Source of the DNA: Nitrospira sp. bin75
GTDB taxonomy: Bacteria; Nitrospirota; Nitrospiria; Nitrospirales; UBA8639
Length of the DNA: 64,000 nt
Direction of reading: 5' to 3'
Assembly: GCA_002238765.1 (NCBI GenBank)
Contig: MPMZ01000003.1
Coordinates: forward strand, 1-64,000
The translations under genes were made by a program, and so were the position numbers. Positions 48,959-58,700 of this stretch are shown one piece after another. Below the pieces are notes generated by a model that was given only the letters and a program-made list of their open reading frames with translations, made no database searches and had not been told where the DNA came from. Positions within the stretch are counted from its first letter, which is position 1; each line of letters starts with the position of its first letter.

Positions 48959-49891
48959 TTGGATAATTCGATTCATGTTCCGGTGTTGTTAGAGGAGGTT
49001 GTGACTTGGTTACAACCACGTGCCCAAGGGTGTTACCTGGATTGCACTATAGGCTTGGGAGGGACGGCCGAGCAGATCCTGAAGTCCAGCACGCCCGATG
49101 GAGTACTCATCGGGATCGATCTGGACCCGCATGCGATTGCTCATGCACAAACAAGGCTTCAAGCCTACGAATCCAGGGTCTCCCTGTTTTGTGAAAATTT
49201 TCAACGTGTGAAATCGGTGATGACCTTGGCCAACAGAGACAACGCAGACGGCATTCTGTTCGATTTGGGAGTGTCCTCTGCGCAATTGGATCGGCCCGAA
49301 CGAGGGCTGAGCTTTCAACAGGACGGCCCGTTGGATATGCGGATGAATCCCACTCACGGTCAAACGGCTGAAGATCTCGTCAACACGCTGCCTGAAACGC
49401 AGCTTGCCAATATCATTCATGAGTTGGGGGAGGAACGCTATTCCCGCCGCATTGCCCGGGCCATCGTCCGGGTTCGCCGCCAAGCCCCCCTTCGGACCAC
49501 GATGGACTTGTCGCGGGTGATCCGGCAATCGGTGCCGCAGTCGTATCGGCACGGGCGCCTGCATCCGGCGACGCGGACCTTTCAGGCGTTTCGGATGGCG
49601 GTCAACGACGAACTGGACGCGCTGAAAACCGGGCTGGACGAAGTCGTCGACGTCCTGGCCCCGGGAGGCCGTCTGTGTGTGATTTCGTTTCACTCCTTGG
49701 AAGATCGTGTGGTGAAACAGACGTTTCGGCGCCTGGCGCACGAAGCTCCGGACCACTGGACCATCCTGACGAAGAAGCCTGTTTCCCCTTCCCTGCAGGA
49801 ACGCCGGGTCAATCCCCGTGCCCGCAGTGCGAAGTTGCGGGTCCTTGAACGAACGCCCGGGTGGGGAGACGGACAAAGAGGCCACGCATGA
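48959..49891 (+). CDS. rsmH: 16S rRNA (cytosine-1402-N4)-methyltransferase
   Basis: A 310-residue SAM-dependent methyltransferase (also mraW) acting on C1402 of 16S rRNA. HVPVLLEEVVTWL, the SAM loop DCTIGLGGTAEQIL, GIDLDPHAI, ILFDLGVSSAQLD, GLSFQQDGPLDMRM, ATRTFQAFRMAVNDEL and CVISFHSLEDRVVK are all family segments. The start is unusual: the only fitting codon is TTG at 48959, since a stop lies just before it and the conserved part begins within five residues. The nearest Shine-Dalgarno-like AGGAG is about 15 bases away, inside the repeat region. Confidence 0.96.
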   Translation: MDNSIHVPVLLEEVVTWLQPRAQGCYLDCTIGLGGTAEQILKSSTPDGVLIGIDLDPHAIAHAQTRLQAYESRVSLFCENFQRVKSVMTLANRDNADGILFDLGVSSAQLDRPERGLSFQQDGPLDMRMNPTHGQTAEDLVNTLPETQLANIIHELGEERYSRRIARAIVRVRRQAPLRTTMDLSRVIRQSVPQSYRHGRLHPATRTFQAFRMAVNDELDALKTGLDEVVDVLAPGGRLCVISFHSLEDRVVKQTFRRLAHEAPDHWTILTKKPVSPSLQERRVNPRARSAKLRVLERTPGWGDGQRGHA

Positions 49892-50220
49892 AATGGGTTC
49901 TCTGGACGTTGTTGACGGTGAGCGTGAGCGGGGTGCTCCTTTTTTACGTGTGGGGAAAGGTCGACGTCGTGCGGCTGGGGTATGAACTGGACGCCTTGTT
50001 GAAGAAAAAAGCCGCGTTCACGCAGGAGCACGACCGCTTGCAGGCCCGGCTCTCTCAATTGACGGCGCCCGAGCGTCTGGCGTCGGAGGCCGGCGACAAA
50101 CTGGGGATGAGACCGCCGGGCGCGAAGCAGGTGGTCCTGGTCCCGAGTCGCCCGGAGAGTGGAACATCGAGCGACGGTCCTGAGCCACCGCTTCGTTTGG
50201 CTCGGCAAACGGGAGACTGA
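49888..50220 (+). CDS. ftsL: Cell division protein FtsL
   Basis: A 110-residue bitopic protein. A short cytoplasmic start, a membrane helix at about 4-24 (VLWTLLTVSVSGVLLFYVWG), then a periplasmic coiled coil (LGYELDALLKKKAAFTQEHD) and LTAPERLASEAGDKLGMRPP, as in FtsL. With FtsB and FtsQ it recruits FtsW and FtsI. It overlaps rsmH by ATGA. Confidence 0.88.
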   Translation: MKWVLWTLLTVSVSGVLLFYVWGKVDVVRLGYELDALLKKKAAFTQEHDRLQARLSQLTAPERLASEAGDKLGMRPPGAKQVVLVPSRPESGTSSDGPEPPLRLARQTGD

Positions 50221-50222
50221 CC

Positions 50223-52001
50223 ATGAATCGGTCATTCATGAAGAAGGAATGCAAACTAACCGGGGAGGGATCCGGACGACGGGTCTTCGTCGGCCTGTGT
50301 TTTCTGGTCGGGTTCGCGATTCTGCTCTTTCGTTTTTTCGATCTTCAGGTTCTGCAAGCAGAAACGATGATGCAGAAAGCTCGCCAGCAGCACGAGAAGA
50401 TCATCACTCTCAATTCCAACCGCGGCGCTATTGTGGATCGGCAAGGGAAACCGTTGGCATTGAACCTTGACGTGCCGTCGGTATATGCCACGCCCTCTTC
50501 CATCGACAGTCCCACGCGTGTCGCCCGCCAACTCGCAGGGGTGTTGGGTGTTCCGCGGAAACCCCTGGAAAAGCGGTTACGGAACAAACGGGACTTCGTA
50601 TGGATTCAACGGAAAATTGAGGACTCTCAGGTCGGACGGTTGAACGATCTTGCGCTTCCCGGGGTCGGCGTCATGGTGGAAACGCGTCGCTTTTATCCCA
50701 AGGGGACGTTATTGGCGCACGTCCTGGGATTTGCGGGAATGGACAGTCAGGGTCTTGAAGGGCTCGAAAACGGATATGATGAGCACCTTCGGGGCCAGGT
50801 GCGTCGGGTCGTGTTACAGCGGGACGCGCTGGGACGAGTCATCATTCCCGAAAGTCAGCGCAAATCTCAGCCTCTTTCGGGACATGCCATCTCCCTGACC
50901 ATCGATGAAGTCATTCAGTATATCGCGGAGCAAGCCCTGGAACAGACCGTCCGGAACACCAAGGCGCGAGGCGGGGCCGTTCTTGTCATGGCTCCCAAGA
51001 CCGGCCAGATGTTGGCTTGGGCCCTTCGTCCCACGTTTGACCCGAATCATATTCATCAGGCGTCACCCGAGCGGTGGAGGAATCGGGGTGTGACCGATCC
51101 CTACGAACCGGGCTCGACGCTCAAAGTGGTGCTGGCCGCCGCCGCGCTGGAATCGAAGAGCATCACCCCCGACACCTTGCTGTACGCGGGTGATGGAGAG
51201 ATCCCGATCAGTGGCACCGTGATTCATGACCATGAAAAAGCCGGATGGGTGACGTTTCGTGAAGCCATACAACGATCCAGCAACGTGGCCTTCGTTAAAA
51301 TGTCGTGGGAGTTGGGGCGCGAACAGGTCTATCAATACTTGCGCACGTTCGGCTTTGGTGAAAAAACGGGAATCGATCTTCCCGGGGAATCCATCGGAAT
51401 CTTGAGACGTCCGGATCAATGGAGTCAGCGCACCCTCCCGTCTTTGGCCATCGGGCAGGAAATTGCCGTCACGCCGTTGCAACTCCTGACGGCCGTGTCG
51501 GCCGTTGCCAACGAGGGATGGCTCATGAGGCCGTTTCTGGTACGGGAGATTTCCGATCACCGGGGAAAAAGCGTCTGGGAGCACGTCCCCCATATTCGCC
51601 GCCGTCCCATTAGCGCCGGGACCGCAAAGACCGTCACGGACCTCCTGGTCAACGTGGTGGAACGGGGGACGGGAAAGCGCGCGGCCATCCCGGGATATCG
51701 GGTCGCGGGCAAGACCGGAACGGCGCAGAAGGTCGATCCTGCAACAGGCACGTATTCGTCCACCAAATTTGTGGGATCGTTCGTGGGATTCGTCCCCGCG
51801 GAGGATCCTCAATTAGCTATCTTGGTGATGATTGATGAACCGCAAGGCCCGGCTTGGGGAGGGGTGGTGGCGGCTCCGGTGTTTCGGAAGGTGGCGGAAC
51901 AGGCGCTCCGATATTTAAGCGTGGCTCCCGGCGAGGAAGCCCGGATGGTGGCGTCCCGTTCAAGGCCTGCCCTCGACGGGTATCAGCCAAACTGGGAATG
52001 A
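50223..52001 (+). CDS. ftsI: Septal peptidoglycan transpeptidase FtsI (PBP3)
   Basis: A 592-residue class B penicillin-binding protein. Membrane helix at about 19-40 (VFVGLCFLVGFAILLFRFFD), the pedestal domain with NRGAIVDRQGKPLA, and the transpeptidase domain with active Ser298 in EPGSTLKV, the SSN motif in RSSNVAFVKM and KTG in AGKTGTAQKVD. It cross-links septal peptidoglycan with FtsW. Starts two bases after ftsL; ends overlapping murE by ATGA. Confidence 0.95.
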   Translation: MNRSFMKKECKLTGEGSGRRVFVGLCFLVGFAILLFRFFDLQVLQAETMMQKARQQHEKIITLNSNRGAIVDRQGKPLALNLDVPSVYATPSSIDSPTRVARQLAGVLGVPRKPLEKRLRNKRDFVWIQRKIEDSQVGRLNDLALPGVGVMVETRRFYPKGTLLAHVLGFAGMDSQGLEGLENGYDEHLRGQVRRVVLQRDALGRVIIPESQRKSQPLSGHAISLTIDEVIQYIAEQALEQTVRNTKARGGAVLVMAPKTGQMLAWALRPTFDPNHIHQASPERWRNRGVTDPYEPGSTLKVVLAAAALESKSITPDTLLYAGDGEIPISGTVIHDHEKAGWVTFREAIQRSSNVAFVKMSWELGREQVYQYLRTFGFGEKTGIDLPGESIGILRRPDQWSQRTLPSLAIGQEIAVTPLQLLTAVSAVANEGWLMRPFLVREISDHRGKSVWEHVPHIRRRPISAGTAKTVTDLLVNVVERGTGKRAAIPGYRVAGKTGTAQKVDPATGTYSSTKFVGSFVGFVPAEDPQLAILVMIDEPQGPAWGGVVAAPVFRKVAEQALRYLSVAPGEEARMVASRSRPALDGYQPNWE

Positions 52002-53512
52002 CGTTAGCGACGTTACTGTTGCCCCTCGACGTGGTCAGCGCGACGGGCAACCTCGATGTGGAACTGTCCGGCATCACGGATGATTCACGGGAAGTCGCAC
52101 GAGGCAGTTTGTTTGTCGCCGTCAAAGGTCAGCAGGTCGATGGTCATGCTTTTGTCGTTCAGGTGTGCCGGCAACAGATAGGGGGCGTTGTGGTTCAAGC
52201 TCCGTTCCGAGCTCCATCCCACGTCAGGAAAGAAGGCGGTCCCGTCTGGATCGAAGTCAAGGATTCCAGGAAAGCGCTCGGCCGGTTAGCCTCGCGGTTT
52301 TTTCAGGATCCCTCGCAAGCCTTACTCATGGTGGGCGTGACGGGGACGAACGGCAAAACCACGGTGGCGCACGTGAGTCAGGCCATCCTGGAACGTGGCG
52401 GCTACCGGACGGGCCTCATGGGCACAGTGGGGTATCACGTTGGTCCGGAGTATCAGGCCGCCAGTCACACGACGCCGGGTGCGATTCCTTTGCAGGCGTT
52501 CCTGCATCGTATGGTGGACGCGGGGATGGATACGGCGGTCCTGGAAGTCTCCTCGCATGCCCTCGCGCTGGACCGGGTCGAAGGCTGTGAATTCGACGTG
52601 GTGGTCTTTACGAATTTGACCCAAGACCATTTGGATTTCCACGATACGATGGAGTCCTACTATCAGGCGAAAGTACGCCTCTTTCAGGAGTTCGTGGTCC
52701 CCGCCTCCAAAACGGGACCCAAACGGGCGATCGTCAATATTGACGATGAATGGGGTGTCCGATTGCAAGCCGAGACCCCGGTGCCGGTCTGGACGTATTC
52801 TCTTCGCCGGCATGCGGATATTTACGCGACGAACGTGATCCTCTCGATGGATGGAACCCGGTTTACCGTCCATACTCCACGTGGTGCATCGGAGATTCAA
52901 AGCGCCTTGGTCGGTGAACATAACGTCTCGAACCTCCTGGCGGGTATCGGCGTCGGCCTTGCGCGGGGAATGTCTCTGGATGACGTGCAACGAGGCATCC
53001 GGGGATTCCGAACGGTACCGGGCCGGTTCGAGCGCGTGGAGGCCGGGCAGGACTTTTCGGTGATCGTGGACTACGCCCATACGGAAGACGCACTGGCCCA
53101 GCTCCTGGCTGCCGCCCGGCAACTGTGCCGGGAACGGATTATGACGGTTTTTGGTTGTGGGGGTGATCGTGATCCGGGCAAACGACCGAAAATGGGACGG
53201 GTGGCTGCCCAACGCAGTGAGGTGGTGTTTCTGACCTCGGACAACCCTCGTACCGAAGATCCCGAGGCGATCCTGCGCGATATTGAACAGGGAGTGCTGG
53301 GTCTTTCGGTGTCGGAACGGGGCGCGTCGCACGTGATCCCTGATCGTCGGGCGGCCATTCGGGCGGCTCTCCTTGAAGCCCGGCCCGGCGACATGGTGTT
53401 GATCGCCGGCAAGGGGCATGAAGATTATCAGATTATCGGCGAGACGAGGCATCGCTTTGACGATCGGGAAGTCGCGCGTGAACTGTTGGCGGGCTTGCCG
53501 GACAGGAGATAG
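51998..53512 (+). CDS. murE: UDP-MurNAc-tripeptide synthetase MurE
   Basis: A 504-residue Mur ligase adding the third amino acid. ITDDSREVARGSLFVAVKG marks the N-terminal domain, VTGTNGKTTV the ATP loop, SSHALALDRVEG and NLTQDHLDFHDTMESY the central domain. DNPRTEDP is the DNPR form that binds meso-diaminopimelate, so that is the likely substrate. I use ATG at 51998, which overlaps ftsI; the frame itself extends upstream. Confidence 0.96.
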   Translation: MTLATLLLPLDVVSATGNLDVELSGITDDSREVARGSLFVAVKGQQVDGHAFVVQVCRQQIGGVVVQAPFRAPSHVRKEGGPVWIEVKDSRKALGRLASRFFQDPSQALLMVGVTGTNGKTTVAHVSQAILERGGYRTGLMGTVGYHVGPEYQAASHTTPGAIPLQAFLHRMVDAGMDTAVLEVSSHALALDRVEGCEFDVVVFTNLTQDHLDFHDTMESYYQAKVRLFQEFVVPASKTGPKRAIVNIDDEWGVRLQAETPVPVWTYSLRRHADIYATNVILSMDGTRFTVHTPRGASEIQSALVGEHNVSNLLAGIGVGLARGMSLDDVQRGIRGFRTVPGRFERVEAGQDFSVIVDYAHTEDALAQLLAAARQLCRERIMTVFGCGGDRDPGKRPKMGRVAAQRSEVVFLTSDNPRTEDPEAILRDIEQGVLGLSVSERGASHVIPDRRAAIRAALLEARPGDMVLIAGKGHEDYQIIGETRHRFDDREVARELLAGLPDRR

Positions 53513-53523
53513 GTTCTCCGACG

Positions 53524-54951
53524 ATGGCGATGTTTACGGGAGACGAAGTGCTTGCTGCAACCGGCGGAACGTTACTGAGAGGCACGACGGGTTGTCGGAT
53601 TCAACGGGTCTGTACCGATTCCCGGAAGGTGCGCAAAGGCGATTTGTTCGTCGCGTTAAAAGGCGCCCGGTTTGACGGGCATCAGTTTATCGATGAGGTC
53701 TTCACCCGTGGAGCGAACGGGGTCGTGCTTGAAGCCTTCCCGCGTCATGCCAAGGTCGGAAAACCCGCCCCGGCCCGGGCCGGCCGATCAGACCCGTTCG
53801 TCGTCAAGGTCGGGGATTCCTTGAGAGCCTATCAGGACCTTGCGACCTTCCACCGAACCCGCCTTGACATTCCGGTCGTGGCGGTGACGGGGAGCAACGG
53901 CAAAACCACCACGAAGGAGATGATTGCAAAAACGCTGTCCCAGCGTTGGCGCCTCAGGAAAACCGCCGGGAATATGAACAATCGAATCGGGTTGCCGCAC
54001 ACGGTGCTCGGGTTGACCGCGGCCCACCAGGCGGCGGTTCTGGAACTGGGCGTGGATGCCGAAGGTCAAACGACGCGGTTGGCGGAAATTGCCCGGCCGA
54101 CCGTCGGCCTCATTACGAACGTCGGAAACGACCATTTGGAGTTCTTCGGAAGCGTGGACGGGTCCGCCCGCGCGAAAGCCGAATTGTTGGCCCACCTTCC
54201 TCGAGAGGCCGCCGTGGTGTTGAACGCGGATGACCCGTATTACGACTTTTTTCGACGCCGTGCCCGCTGTTCGGTGGTCTCGTTCGGAATCCGGGGACAA
54301 GCGGACGTCCGGGGGAGTCATATTCAGCGGCAAGGCACGCGAACCGAATTTCGTCTCCACGTGATCGGACGTCAACGAGCGCATCGACTGTCTCTCCACG
54401 TGCATGGCACCCATAACGTGTTGAATGCGCTGGCCGCGATTGCGGTGGGTCACGTCCTGGGGCTGTCGGTCGCCAAGATGGCAACCGGTTTGAGTCGATT
54501 TCGTCCCGTGGCCATGAGGTCCCAGGTTTCCTCCTGGCAGGGGATCAGCGTGATCCAGGACTACTATAATGCAAACCCTGATTCCATGAAGGCGGCCGTG
54601 ACGCTGTTACAGGAATTCGGTGCCGGCCGGCGGACCATTGCCGTGCTTGGAGACATGTTTGAATTGGGAACGGAGACGCGGGCCCTCCATCGAGACGTCG
54701 GCGCTTTTCTTGCCGGCAGCCGCATTTCCTTGTTGGTGGCGTGTGGGGAATTCGGCGGGGAATTGGCTCGCGGGGCCTCTGCGGAGGGCATGCCCTCATC
54801 GCGGATTTTCAAAGCCCGGCGCGTCGTTGACGCGGCAGCAGTCCTCCGGAAGCTGGTTGAGCCCGGAGACGTCGTGTTGCTCAAAGCCTCCAGGGCCATG
54901 CGGTTCGAGTGCCTGGTGGACGCACTTCGATCCCGGCCCGCACACGCATAA
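53524..54951 (+). CDS. murF: UDP-MurNAc-pentapeptide synthetase MurF
   Basis: A 475-residue ligase adding D-Ala-D-Ala. Its N-terminal TDSRKVRKGDLFVALKGARF, ATP loop VTGSNGKTTTKEMIA, NMNNRIGLPHTVL, and the final-domain QDYYNANPDSMKAAV and AVLGDMFELGTE segments are typical. An AGGAGA site is found upstream, near the murE stop. It depends on Ddl, encoded later in the cluster. Confidence 0.96.
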   Translation: MAMFTGDEVLAATGGTLLRGTTGCRIQRVCTDSRKVRKGDLFVALKGARFDGHQFIDEVFTRGANGVVLEAFPRHAKVGKPAPARAGRSDPFVVKVGDSLRAYQDLATFHRTRLDIPVVAVTGSNGKTTTKEMIAKTLSQRWRLRKTAGNMNNRIGLPHTVLGLTAAHQAAVLELGVDAEGQTTRLAEIARPTVGLITNVGNDHLEFFGSVDGSARAKAELLAHLPREAAVVLNADDPYYDFFRRRARCSVVSFGIRGQADVRGSHIQRQGTRTEFRLHVIGRQRAHRLSLHVHGTHNVLNALAAIAVGHVLGLSVAKMATGLSRFRPVAMRSQVSSWQGISVIQDYYNANPDSMKAAVTLLQEFGAGRRTIAVLGDMFELGTETRALHRDVGAFLAGSRISLLVACGEFGGELARGASAEGMPSSRIFKARRVVDAAAVLRKLVEPGDVVLLKASRAMRFECLVDALRSRPAHA

Positions 54952-54967
54952 GGATAGGATCAGACAT

Positions 54968-56044
54968 ATGTTGTACTGGTTGTTGTACCCGCTGCACACG
55001 GACATCGCAATTTTCAACGTATTCCGGTACTTGAGCTTTCGCATCATTTACGCGGCGCTGACGGCTTTTGTCATCGCGTTTGTCCTGGCTCCACCCCTGA
55101 TCAGAAAATTGCAGGAACTTCGATTGGGACAACGGATCCGCGAAGAGGGACCGAGCCACCACCAGGCCAAACAAGGAACCCCCACCATGGGGGGCATTCT
55201 CATTATTTTTGCCGTGCTGTTGTCGACGCTGCTGTGGGCGGACGTCGGCAATCTGTACGTGTGGCTCGTCATCCTGTCCATTGTGGGCTTTGGGTTCGTC
55301 GGGTTCATCGACGACTACATCAAAATTGCGCGGGGGCGTTCGGAAGGGTTGACCGTTCTCCAAAAATTCGTGGCGCAAATAGGCATTGCCTTGGGAATCG
55401 GCCTGTTTTTCTATACCTCTCCGGGGTATTCCACGGAACTGAGCGTTCCGTTTTTCAAAGCGTTTACGCCCGACCTGGGGACGCTCTACATTCCGTTCGC
55501 GATCCTGGTGATCGTGGGCTGCTCCAACGCCGTGAATTTGACGGACGGCTTGGATGGGTTGGCGATCGGCCCGGTCATGGTGGCGTCGATGGCGTATGCC
55601 GTGGTGGCCTATGCCGCCGGAAATAAAGTGGTGTCGGACTATTTGCTGATTCCGTACATTGAAGGCGCCGGGGAATTGTCCGTCCTGATGGCGGCCGTGT
55701 TCGGCTCCAGTCTCGGGTTCCTGTGGTTCAACACGTATCCGGCGACGGTGTTCATGGGAGACGTGGGGTCCTTGCCCCTTGGCGCGGCTCTCGGCACGGT
55801 CGCCGTGGTCAGCAAGCACGAGTTGTTGCTGATCCTGGTTGGCGGCGTGTTCGTCATGGAGGCGGTCTCCGTGATCTTTCAGGTGTTGTTCTATAAATCG
55901 CGGAGGAAACGGATTTTTCTGATGGCGCCCATTCACCATCACTTTGAAATGAAAGGATGGGAAGAGCCCAAGGTCGTGGTTCGATTATGGATTGTGGCGA
56001 TTCTGCTGAGTCTCTTGAGCCTCAGCACGTTAAAATTGCGTTAA
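54968..56044 (+). CDS. mraY: Phospho-MurNAc-pentapeptide transferase MraY
   Basis: A 358-residue integral membrane enzyme with about ten helices that makes lipid I. GTPTMGGILIIF, the catalytic cytoplasmic loops with GFVGFIDDYIK, NAVNLTDGLDGLAIG, FMGDVGSLPLGAALG, and PIHHHFEMKGWEE are diagnostic. The ATG at 54968 follows AGGATAGGAT and gives the usual MLYWLLYPL start. Confidence 0.97.
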   Translation: MLYWLLYPLHTDIAIFNVFRYLSFRIIYAALTAFVIAFVLAPPLIRKLQELRLGQRIREEGPSHHQAKQGTPTMGGILIIFAVLLSTLLWADVGNLYVWLVILSIVGFGFVGFIDDYIKIARGRSEGLTVLQKFVAQIGIALGIGLFFYTSPGYSTELSVPFFKAFTPDLGTLYIPFAILVIVGCSNAVNLTDGLDGLAIGPVMVASMAYAVVAYAAGNKVVSDYLLIPYIEGAGELSVLMAAVFGSSLGFLWFNTYPATVFMGDVGSLPLGAALGTVAVVSKHELLLILVGGVFVMEAVSVIFQVLFYKSRRKRIFLMAPIHHHFEMKGWEEPKVVVRLWIVAILLSLLSLSTLKLR

Positions 56045-56048
56045 CCCT

Positions 56049-57494
56049 ATGCTTCTGACGCTGGAGAAGATGTCTCGACGGACGCCTCGCACGAATCCAC
56101 ACCGCCCGGCACCCGGTCTCTCCGGGCAGTCCGTGGCCGTGGTCGGGGCGGGCAAAAGCGGCGTAGCCGCGGCGCGGTTGCTGGCCGTGCTCGGAGCCAA
56201 GGTGGCCTTGGTCGATCACAAGCCTGAAACGGAATGGACCATGAGTGTTTCCGATGTCCGGGGGGTGCACCCGTTCGGCGGAGAACGATTCGAGCAGGGG
56301 CTGGAAGCCGTCGACCTGGTGATCGTGAGCCCCGGCGTTTCTCCGGCCCTGGAGGCGTTCGGCGGCGTACGCCGGCGAGGCGTACCGATTGTCGGCGAGG
56401 TTGAATTGGCCTCATGGTTCTTTTCCGTCCCCGTCATCGGCGTCACGGGAACGAATGGAAAGAGCACGGTCGTGTCGCTGCTTGGAACACTCTTGCAGGA
56501 ATGCGGATCGACTCCTTTTGTCGGCGGCAACCTGGGGCCACCGTTAACGGAAGCCGCCTTGGCCGTGCAGCAACGCGCGCGCATGGGTCCGGATGCGCCG
56601 GCTCCCTTTCATGAAATCGTCGCAGAATTGTCGAGCTTTCAATTGGAAACGATCGACCGGTTTCATCCGCACGTTGCCGTGCTGCTCAACATCACCCCGG
56701 ATCACCTGGACCGCCACCCGAGCTTCGCCGACTATGCCAGGGCCAAGGCCAACATTTTTCGAAATCAAACCTCAGAGGACTTTGCCGTGCTCAATGCCGA
56801 CGAAGCCCTGGTCCGGGATGTGCGGGATTCGCTGCAAGGGCAGCTCATCGAATTCAGCGTGTTCAATGAAGTGCCCAATGGCGTGTGGGTGTCCGGTGAG
56901 ATGATCGTGACTCGATGGAATGGACAACGGGACGAACTGATGCCGGTGAGCGACATTCCTCTTCCGGGGAATCACAACGTCTCCAACGTTCTCGCCGCCC
57001 TCGCCGTCGGCATGGTGATGGGCTGTTCCCGGGACGGCATGAGACGGGCCGTCCGCTCGTTTCAAGGATTGCCCCACGTCTGCGAGGTGGTGCGTAAGCG
57101 ACGAGGCGTGACGTTTATCAATGATTCCAAGGGGACGAACGTCGATGCCACACTGAAGGCTATCGCCAGTCTGCGGCAGCCGTTCGTCATCATTCTGGGG
57201 GGAAAAGAAAAAGGCAGGAGCGAGTTCGGTCGCTTGAAAGACGCACTCAGGCCGGGTGTCAAACATTGTATCGTGTTGGGGGAGTCGGCGGACGTCATTG
57301 CCCAAGCCATTGAAGGCGTGGGGGCGATCAGCCGCGTGTCTTCCTTGGCCGAGGGAATCACCTTGGCTGCGGATCTCGCCGCACAGGGTGAGGCCGTGTT
57401 GTTCTCTCCGGCCTGTGCGAGTTTCGACATGTTCCGGGATTATCGCGATCGAGGTCAACAATTTCGCGATCTCGTGAATGCCTTGACTGATTGA
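56049..57494 (+). CDS. murD: UDP-MurNAc-L-alanine:D-glutamate ligase MurD
   Basis: A 481-residue ligase. VAVVGAGKSGVAAARLL is the N-terminal nucleotide fold, SPGVSPALEAF, VTGTNGKSTVVSLLG (ATP loop), ELSSFQLETI, LNITPDHLDRHPSF, and in the third domain FINDSKGTNVDATLKAI and LGGKEKGRSEF, then SPACASFDMFRDYRDRG. ATG at 56049 begins four bases after mraY; the N-terminus has about 25 residues before the fold. Confidence 0.96.
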   Translation: MLLTLEKMSRRTPRTNPHRPAPGLSGQSVAVVGAGKSGVAAARLLAVLGAKVALVDHKPETEWTMSVSDVRGVHPFGGERFEQGLEAVDLVIVSPGVSPALEAFGGVRRRGVPIVGEVELASWFFSVPVIGVTGTNGKSTVVSLLGTLLQECGSTPFVGGNLGPPLTEAALAVQQRARMGPDAPAPFHEIVAELSSFQLETIDRFHPHVAVLLNITPDHLDRHPSFADYARAKANIFRNQTSEDFAVLNADEALVRDVRDSLQGQLIEFSVFNEVPNGVWVSGEMIVTRWNGQRDELMPVSDIPLPGNHNVSNVLAALAVGMVMGCSRDGMRRAVRSFQGLPHVCEVVRKRRGVTFINDSKGTNVDATLKAIASLRQPFVIILGGKEKGRSEFGRLKDALRPGVKHCIVLGESADVIAQAIEGVGAISRVSSLAEGITLAADLAAQGEAVLFSPACASFDMFRDYRDRGQQFRDLVNALTD

Positions 57495-57512
57495 TGGTGA
57501 GGGAAATCCACG

Positions 57513-58700
57513 ATGTCACGCGTTCGAGGCAACAAAATAGAACTCCCTTTGGCCTGGCAGACCGGAACCGACCGGCCCGCCTCGCGTCCCATGGACCGGA
57601 CCGTCCTGGTGGTGACGTACATGTTGACCCTCATTGGGTTGATTATCATGTTCAGCGCAAGCGGGGTGATGGCGGAAACACGGTACGGAGATGCGACGTT
57701 TTTTTTGAAACGGCAAAGTCTTTGGCTGCTGTTGGGGCTCCTGGTCCTGCATTGGGTGGCTCAACGGGATTACACCATGTGGCAAACACTCGCACCCTAT
57801 GGCCTGGTCCTGACGTTCGCGCTGTTGGTCCTGGTGCTGATTCCCGTTCTGGGCACGCAAGTGAATGGAGCGCGTCGGTGGCTTCGCGTTGCGGGGTTTT
57901 CCGTGCAACCGGGAGAGATCGCCAAACTGACCATTGTGTTGTACCTGGCTTCGTTTCTCGTCAGGAAAGAGCAGGACCTCCTCACCTTCAGTCGTGGGGT
58001 GCTGGCTCCCATGGCGGTCGTCGGGACGTTTGCGGGGTTGCTCTTGCTCGAACCCGATATGGGAACGGCCGTGGTCCTGACACTCCTCTTGTTCGGTTTG
58101 CTGTTTTTGGGTGGTGCCAGGCTTCCGCATCTTCTCGGGATGGGCATGGTTCTGCTCGCGGTGGCGTACGCGTTGATCATGCAGTCCGATTATCGCCGTC
58201 GACGGATGTTGAATTTTATAGACCCCTGGCAGGACCCGACCGATGCCGGCTTCCAACTCACGCAATCGTTTGTCGCGTTGGGGAACGGCGGAATCTTCGG
58301 CGTGGGGTTGGGTGAAGGGCGACAGAAATTGTTTTTTCTGCCTGAAGCGCACGCAGATTTTGTGTTGGCTTTGGTCGGGGAGGAACTCGGGTTTCTCGGG
58401 ACGGGGTTATTGATCGGATTATTCGCGATCCTGATCGTCAAGGGGTTCAGAATTGCAGGACGGGCTCCCGATGCCTTTGGCCGCCATTTGGCAGGTGGAG
58501 TCACCCTGTTGGTCGGGATACAGGTGCTCATCAATATGAGCGTGGTGTCCGGTCTGTTGCCGACGAAAGGATTGACGCTGCCTTTCGTGAGCTACGGAGG
58601 GTCTTCGTTGATCGTGAGTCTGATGGCGATCGGTATTCTGCTCAGCATTTCCCGGGCCGGTCCGGCGGACCAGCCCCTTTCTTCGTTCGGGATGGGATGA
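57513..58700 (+). CDS. ftsW: Peptidoglycan glycosyltransferase FtsW
   Basis: A 395-residue SEDS-family membrane protein of about ten helices that polymerises septal glycan with FtsI. GARRWLRVAGFSVQPGEIAK, LLLEPDMGTAVVLT, YRRRRMLNFIDPW, FQLTQSFVALGNGGIFGVGL, and LPTKGLTLPFVSYGGSSL are the diagnostic loops. The catalytic Asp lies in the QEAHADF-type loop, here LPEAHADFVLAL. Confidence 0.96.
   Translation: MSRVRGNKIELPLAWQTGTDRPASRPMDRTVLVVTYMLTLIGLIIMFSASGVMAETRYGDATFFLKRQSLWLLLGLLVLHWVAQRDYTMWQTLAPYGLVLTFALLVLVLIPVLGTQVNGARRWLRVAGFSVQPGEIAKLTIVLYLASFLVRKEQDLLTFSRGVLAPMAVVGTFAGLLLLEPDMGTAVVLTLLLFGLLFLGGARLPHLLGMGMVLLAVAYALIMQSDYRRRRMLNFIDPWQDPTDAGFQLTQSFVALGNGGIFGVGLGEGRQKLFFLPEAHADFVLALVGEELGFLGTGLLIGLFAILIVKGFRIAGRAPDAFGRHLAGGVTLLVGIQVLINMSVVSGLLPTKGLTLPFVSYGGSSLIVSLMAIGILLSISRAGPADQPLSSFGMG

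Noticed and set aside
52322-53452. 376-codon minus-strand frame opposite murE
   Set aside because: Antisense shadow of murE; His/Arg-rich and unlike any family.
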